The notes below the pieces were generated by a model. That model was not told where the DNA came from. It did no database searches and saw only the letters and a program-made list of their open reading frames with translations. Of a stretch of DNA of 64,000 bases, positions 60,246 through 64,000 are shown piece after piece. Within the stretch, counting starts at the first letter, position 1. Every line of letters starts with the position of its first letter. Both the position numbers and the translations under genes were made by a program. Source of the DNA: Dyadobacter sp. Leaf189 (GTDB lineage Bacteria; Bacteroidota; Bacteroidia; Cytophagales; Spirosomataceae); contig NZ_LMPS01000007.1 of assembly GCF_001424405.1 (NCBI RefSeq), positions 124,268 to 188,267 on the forward strand, in the 5' to 3' direction.

Positions 60246-61292
60246 TTAGTTATTTTCTGGGCGCAGGCTGCGAACAGTTGTGCCGGCTTTCCACATTTCA
60301 GATTCGCGAAGCTCAGCCAATTCCTCTTCCAGTTTCACGCGGTAATCTGGTTGAGAGTTACGTGTGATGGAAATATTAGCTTGCTCGCCGCTTTTTACCG
60401 AGTTGTAAAGTTGCTCGAAAACAGGCTTGGTAGCGTCACGGAAAGGTTTCCACCAGTCCAATGCACCGCGTTGCGCGGTAGTTGAGCAGTTGGCATACAT
60501 CCAGTCCATTCCATTTTCAGCAACAAGCGGCATCAATGATTGTGTCAATTCTTCAACTGTTTCGTTGAATGCTTCTGATGGAGTGTGTCCATTGGAACGA
60601 AGTACCTCATACTGAGCAGCGAAGATACCCTGAATAGCACCCATTAAAGTACCACGCTCGCCAGTAAGGTCGGATGTTACTTCACGGTAGAAATCAGTTT
60701 CAAACAAATATCCTGAACCTACACCGATACCCATTGCGATGCATTTCTCACGCGCTTTGCCGGTTGCATCCTGGAATACAGCGAAAGAAGAGTTCAAGCC
60801 TTTGCCTTCTACAAACAGGCGGCGAAGTGAAGTACCTGATCCTTTTGGAGCAACAAGGTAAACATCCACATCAGCAGGAGGAATAATGCCAGTCTGATCT
60901 TTGTAAGTAACACCGAAGCCGTGTGAGAAATAAAGTGATTTTCCCGGAGTCAGGTGCTTTTTAACAGTTGGCCAAAGTTCAATCTGAGCGGCGTCAGAAA
61001 GCAGGTAGCAAATGATAGTTCCTTTTGAAAGCGCTTCTTCGATATCGAAAAGAGTTTCACCAGGCACCCAGCCGTCAGCAACAGCTTTGTCCCATGATTT
61101 ACCACCCTGGCGCTGACCAACGATTACATTGAAACCGTTATCACGCATATTCAGGCTTTGGCCCGGACCTTGTACACCGTAACCGATTACAGCTATAGTT
61201 TCACTAGAAAGTACTTCACGCGCTTTTTCAAGAGGAAATTCTTCACGGGTTACTACTTCTTCTTCGACCCCGCCAAAATTTAATTTTGCCAT
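60246..61292 (-). CDS. ilvC: Ketol-acid reductoisomerase IlvC
   Basis: NADPH-dependent isomerising reductase for valine, leucine and isoleucine synthesis. The 348-residue protein has VIGYGVQGPGQSLNMRDNG (Rossmann loop), GVGSGYLFETDFYREVTSDL with the Mg-binding acidic residues, and NCSTTAQRGALDW. Class I length. It follows ilvN by 59 bases. Confidence 0.95.
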   Translation of the reverse strand: MAKLNFGGVEEEVVTREEFPLEKAREVLSSETIAVIGYGVQGPGQSLNMRDNGFNVIVGQRQGGKSWDKAVADGWVPGETLFDIEEALSKGTIICYLLSDAAQIELWPTVKKHLTPGKSLYFSHGFGVTYKDQTGIIPPADVDVYLVAPKGSGTSLRRLFVEGKGLNSSFAVFQDATGKAREKCIAMGIGVGSGYLFETDFYREVTSDLTGERGTLMGAIQGIFAAQYEVLRSNGHTPSEAFNETVEELTQSLMPLVAENGMDWMYANCSTTAQRGALDWWKPFRDATKPVFEQLYNSVKSGEQANISITRNSQPDYRVKLEEELAELRESEMWKAGTTVRSLRPENN

Positions 61293-61351
61293 TGATTATT
61301 GGTTAAATTGATTTATTACGATTAAAAAAGGATAATTATAAAGAGGTAATG

Positions 61352-61885
61352 CTATTGGTAATACTCCCACTCCGCCTCCGGAAGATAATCCACCAGCGTC
61401 TGAGGTGATTTACTTACCGCTACTCTGCCGGATCTTACAAATTCAAGAATCTCATGCGGTTTGATGTAGTCGAAGAATTCAAATATTTCTTCCTCGGTAC
61501 CGGTTTTCTGAATGATTACATAGGTAAGGTGCCAGTAAACAACCCACGCTTTGTAAACCTTGTTAATGGTTTCTATATCAATGGGTTTTGCCCCAATCGG
61601 TGTAGAAACCTTGAACAATGCGATTTCATTATAAGCGATATCATCGTTCAAATATCCGAAAACAGCGAGTACTTCTACTACTTTCCGGATCTGGCGGACG
61701 AGCTTTTCAACAGCTTCTCTCGAATCATGCCGGATAACGATAGTAAAGCGGGAGATACCCTTTCGTTCTGTCTCAGAAACAGTTAAACTGTCGATGTTGA
61801 TCCGCCTGCGTGTTAGGATAGTGGTAATCTTGTTAAGAATACCAATCGTATTTTCCGTGAAAACGCAAATGGTGTATGTTGTCAT
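61352..61885 (-). CDS. ilvN: Acetolactate synthase small (regulatory) subunit IlvN
   Basis: A 177-residue regulatory subunit with an N-terminal ACT domain (TICVFTENTIGILNKITTIL and RRRINIDSLTVSETE) that binds valine, then the C-terminal ALS small-subunit domain. It begins 19 bases after ilvB, as expected for the two-subunit enzyme. Confidence 0.93.
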   Translation of the reverse strand: MTTYTICVFTENTIGILNKITTILTRRRINIDSLTVSETERKGISRFTIVIRHDSREAVEKLVRQIRKVVEVLAVFGYLNDDIAYNEIALFKVSTPIGAKPIDIETINKVYKAWVVYWHLTYVIIQKTGTEEEIFEFFDYIKPHEILEFVRSGRVAVSKSPQTLVDYLPEAEWEYYQ

Positions 61886-61904
61886 AGTTGCGATATTTTC
61901 CTGT

Positions 61905-63665
61905 TTATTCTAATCTGATATCCGACACACAGGCACCGGTAGGTACCATAGGAAACACATTTTCTTCATTTTCAACAATCACCTCCAGAAGATAAGGTTT
62001 GTCAGAAGCGAGCAGTGTATCCAGTGAATCCTGCAGGTTGTCGCGGCTGCTGCATGTATGTCCATTTATTCCAAAACCTTTTGCAATGGTGATGAAATCC
62101 GGGTTTTGCAGCTCTACGAATGAGTATCTTTTCTGATGGAAAAGCTGCTGCCACTGGCGTACCATTCCAAGGAAATTATTATTCAGAATGATAATCTTCA
62201 CAGGAAGTCCGCTTTGCGCAATGGTACCCAGCTCCTGGATTGTCATCTGGAAACACCCGTCACCAATGAATGCAACGACCTCACGATCAGGAGCTCCCAC
62301 CTTCGCTCCGAATGCGGCTGGTAATGCATAACCCATTGTACCCAAACCGCCCGAGGTAATAAACGAATTCGGCTTTTTGAATTGGTAGTATCTAGCAGTC
62401 ATCATCTGATGCTGGCCCACATCTGCCAAAACTACAGCCTCTCCCTTCGTTTTATCTGAAAGTGTACGGATTACCTCCGCCATTTTGATTTTCTCTGTGG
62501 TGGGAGCGAGCTCAGGTTGTGTGATTTTTTCATTTTCAATCACATCAAACTTCTTGAACTCAGCAATCCAGCTTTTGTGATCATTCTCCTTTACCAACGG
62601 GAGCAGCATTTCGAGCGCAAGTTTCGCATCTCCAACTACGGGTGCATCTGCCTTGACGATTTTATCAATTTCTGCGGGATCTATCTCGATATGGACCACT
62701 TTCGCCTGTTTGGCATAACGGCTTACATCGCCTGTTACCCTGTCATCGAAACGCATTCCGACAGCAATGATCAAATCGCATTGGTTTGTAAGTACGTTGG
62801 TACCATAGTTACCGTGCATGCCCAGCCAGCCCACATAATTAGGGTGGTCCACCGAGACAGACGAGAGGCCCAGCAGGGTTGATGCGGCAGGGATATCAGT
62901 TTTTTCAATGAATTGGATCAATTCGTTTTCCGCGTGTGAAATCCGCACGCCGTGACCCACAAAGAGAAACGGCTTTTTGGCTTCATTGATCAGTTTTGCA
63001 GCAGCTTCTACCTGCTCCGTTTTCGGCGCGAGGCGCGGGCGGTAGCTGATCAGGTTTTCACATTTTTTATAAGAAAACGCTTTCGACATCAGCTCGTTTT
63101 GAGCATTCTTGGTAATGTCGATCAGAACTGGTCCCGGACGTCCTGATTTGGCAATGTAAAATGCTTTGGCCATGATCTCCGGAATTTCATCCGCCCGGGT
63201 AATCTGGTAATTCCATTTAGTAATGGGGATCGTAATACCAATTACATCCGTTTCCTGGAATGCGTCGGTACCAAGCAAATGCGCAGCTACCTGTCCAACC
63301 ACGCAAACCAGCGGCGTTGAATCGATAATCGCATCGGCAATGCCGGTTACCAGGTTTGTGGCGCCAGGTCCGGACGTAACAAGGCAAACCCCAACCTTAC
63401 CGCTCACACGTGCATATCCTTCTGCAGCATGCGCCGCGCCTTGTTCGTGACGTACGAGAATGTGGTCAATGCTTTCCTGATAGTCATAAATCGCGTCGTA
63501 GACAGGCATGATCGCTCCACCAGGGTACCCGAAAATAGTGTCAACTCCCTCTTCGATTAATGACCTGATCACCGCGTGAGATCCATTGATCAGTTCCGGC
63601 TTGGCAACAGTCGCCGCCGGTTCCGCGATCTGGACTGTTTCGGTTTGATTTTCATTAAATTCCAT
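61905..63665 (-). CDS. ilvB: Acetolactate synthase large (catalytic) subunit IlvB
   Basis: TPP-dependent synthase that condenses pyruvate with pyruvate or 2-oxobutyrate. The 586-residue protein has the catalytic Glu in LVRHEQGAAHAAEGYARVSG, GVCLVTSGPGATNLVTGIAD, the FAD domain, and TPP motif AFIGDGCFQMTIQELGTI with ILNNNFLGM. It starts 11 bases after a nucleotidyltransferase gene; ilvD, often upstream in related operons, is not in the window. Confidence 0.95.
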   Translation of the reverse strand: MEFNENQTETVQIAEPAATVAKPELINGSHAVIRSLIEEGVDTIFGYPGGAIMPVYDAIYDYQESIDHILVRHEQGAAHAAEGYARVSGKVGVCLVTSGPGATNLVTGIADAIIDSTPLVCVVGQVAAHLLGTDAFQETDVIGITIPITKWNYQITRADEIPEIMAKAFYIAKSGRPGPVLIDITKNAQNELMSKAFSYKKCENLISYRPRLAPKTEQVEAAAKLINEAKKPFLFVGHGVRISHAENELIQFIEKTDIPAASTLLGLSSVSVDHPNYVGWLGMHGNYGTNVLTNQCDLIIAVGMRFDDRVTGDVSRYAKQAKVVHIEIDPAEIDKIVKADAPVVGDAKLALEMLLPLVKENDHKSWIAEFKKFDVIENEKITQPELAPTTEKIKMAEVIRTLSDKTKGEAVVLADVGQHQMMTARYYQFKKPNSFITSGGLGTMGYALPAAFGAKVGAPDREVVAFIGDGCFQMTIQELGTIAQSGLPVKIIILNNNFLGMVRQWQQLFHQKRYSFVELQNPDFITIAKGFGINGHTCSSRDNLQDSLDTLLASDKPYLLEVIVENEENVFPMVPTGACVSDIRLE

Positions 63666-63676
63666 GACTCCTCTAT

Positions 63677-64000
63677 TTATTTGTCTGACGAATTTTCAAG
63701 ATTTTCAATATCATTAATATCTCTTGGCCTTCCTGCCGCCTTTTTCGCTTTAATTAAATCGTGGTAATTGATCAACCTGATCTTCAAATCTTCCACTAAA
63801 TAATCCGAAGCATTTTCGTTCGCAGTTTCAAATTCCAGTCCCTTCAAATTTGTGATAATGTCAATTGAAACAGGAACTCTGCCGAACGTAAAAACATCAA
63901 AATCAGGATTTTCTAAAAAATTTTTCTCTGTCATATCAAACAAAGGCATTCCGAATTTCCTAAAAGCCCTGGTCAGTTTTGAATGATTTTCCTTCGTTTT
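63677..64000 (-). CDS. Nucleotidyltransferase family protein (partial, C-terminal part)
   Basis: The frame is open to the right edge, so the start is outside the window; about 107 residues are seen. The pattern GRVPVSIDIITNLKGLEF, then LIKAKKAAGRPRDINDIENL, is the C-terminal part of the small nucleotidyltransferases related to AbiEii/DUF6036-type proteins, which can act in toxin-antitoxin or abortive-infection pairs. The catalytic GS..DxD part would lie outside. An internal Met at 63949 is not the likely start, because family-like sequence (KENHSKLTRAFRKFG) precedes it. Confidence 0.68.
   Translation of the reverse strand, partial: KTKENHSKLTRAFRKFGMPLFDMTEKNFLENPDFDVFTFGRVPVSIDIITNLKGLEFETANENASDYLVEDLKIRLINYHDLIKAKKAAGRPRDINDIENLENSSDK

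Noticed and set aside
1..64000. tRNA, rRNA, tmRNA or other structural RNA genes
   Set aside because: I looked for T-arm-like GTTCRANNC sequences and long non-coding gaps and found none that could fold into such a gene.

Overview
The window looks like a chromosome segment of a Bacteroidota bacterium, most likely order Cytophagales and close to Dyadobacter (an inference from gene families, not from a database search). Supporting signs are several TAnnTTTG promoter elements with an upstream TTG or TTTG, few Shine-Dalgarno sequences, short lipobox lipoproteins, an ECF sigma factor followed by a membrane-anchored barrel-like protein, an SPFH protein with a small ribbon-helix-helix partner, and a meso-diaminopimelate type MurE. 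Base composition is close to even. I see no rRNA, tRNA, CRISPR array, prophage or complete insertion sequence. Both window edges cut a gene.

Layout, left half. 1-3611 (minus) is a haem uptake operon hmuT-hmuU-hmuV-hmuS, with hmuS cut by the left edge. 3842-7835 carries a dicarboxylate/amino-acid symporter, a DUF433/DUF5615 toxin-antitoxin-like pair, an M3 oligopeptidase and a small lipoprotein. 8062-11763 is a three-gene glycan operon: SDR epimerase, GT2 and a GT-C-like membrane protein. 11755-15274 (minus) holds an Rrf2 regulator and a fatty-acid oxidation pair (MarR regulator and FadN-type enzyme). A TlpA-like lipoprotein is divergent from a short division and cell-wall cluster rsmH-ftsL-like-ftsI-murE-mraY (16797-23134), which stops at a cluster of REP-like palindromes. 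23272-37566 is mostly housekeeping: DUF4136 lipoprotein, aroB, VOC protein, acyltransferase, kinase-like plus HAD pair, comM-like ATPase, fabI, hydrolase, orphan response regulator, hemB and an M28 peptidase.

Layout, right half. 37642-50199 includes a DPP-IV-like peptidase, the SPFH/RHH pair, a protein with two TonB C-terminal domains, an LpxH-like phosphatase with a MurG-like glycosyltransferase, a serpin lipoprotein, an ECF sigma/anti-sigma-barrel pair, a free-methionine sulfoxide reductase and purU. 50340-63665 (minus) is a branched-chain amino-acid locus in the order ilvB-ilvN-ilvC-ilvA-araC-leuC-[GxxExxY]-leuD-cimA-[mntA-hepT]-leuB-leuA, preceded by a cut nucleotidyltransferase gene.

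The most unusual part is this amino-acid locus. It is interrupted by three accessory items (an MntA-HepT module, a GxxExxY gene flanked by inverted repeats, an AraC regulator) and by two kinds of structured repeat. One repeat family lies four bases before the start codon of two unrelated genes, hemB and cimA, in the same orientation. A second, palindromic family occurs at two distant sites with a compensatory base-pair change between them. I found no clearly new defence or mobile system.
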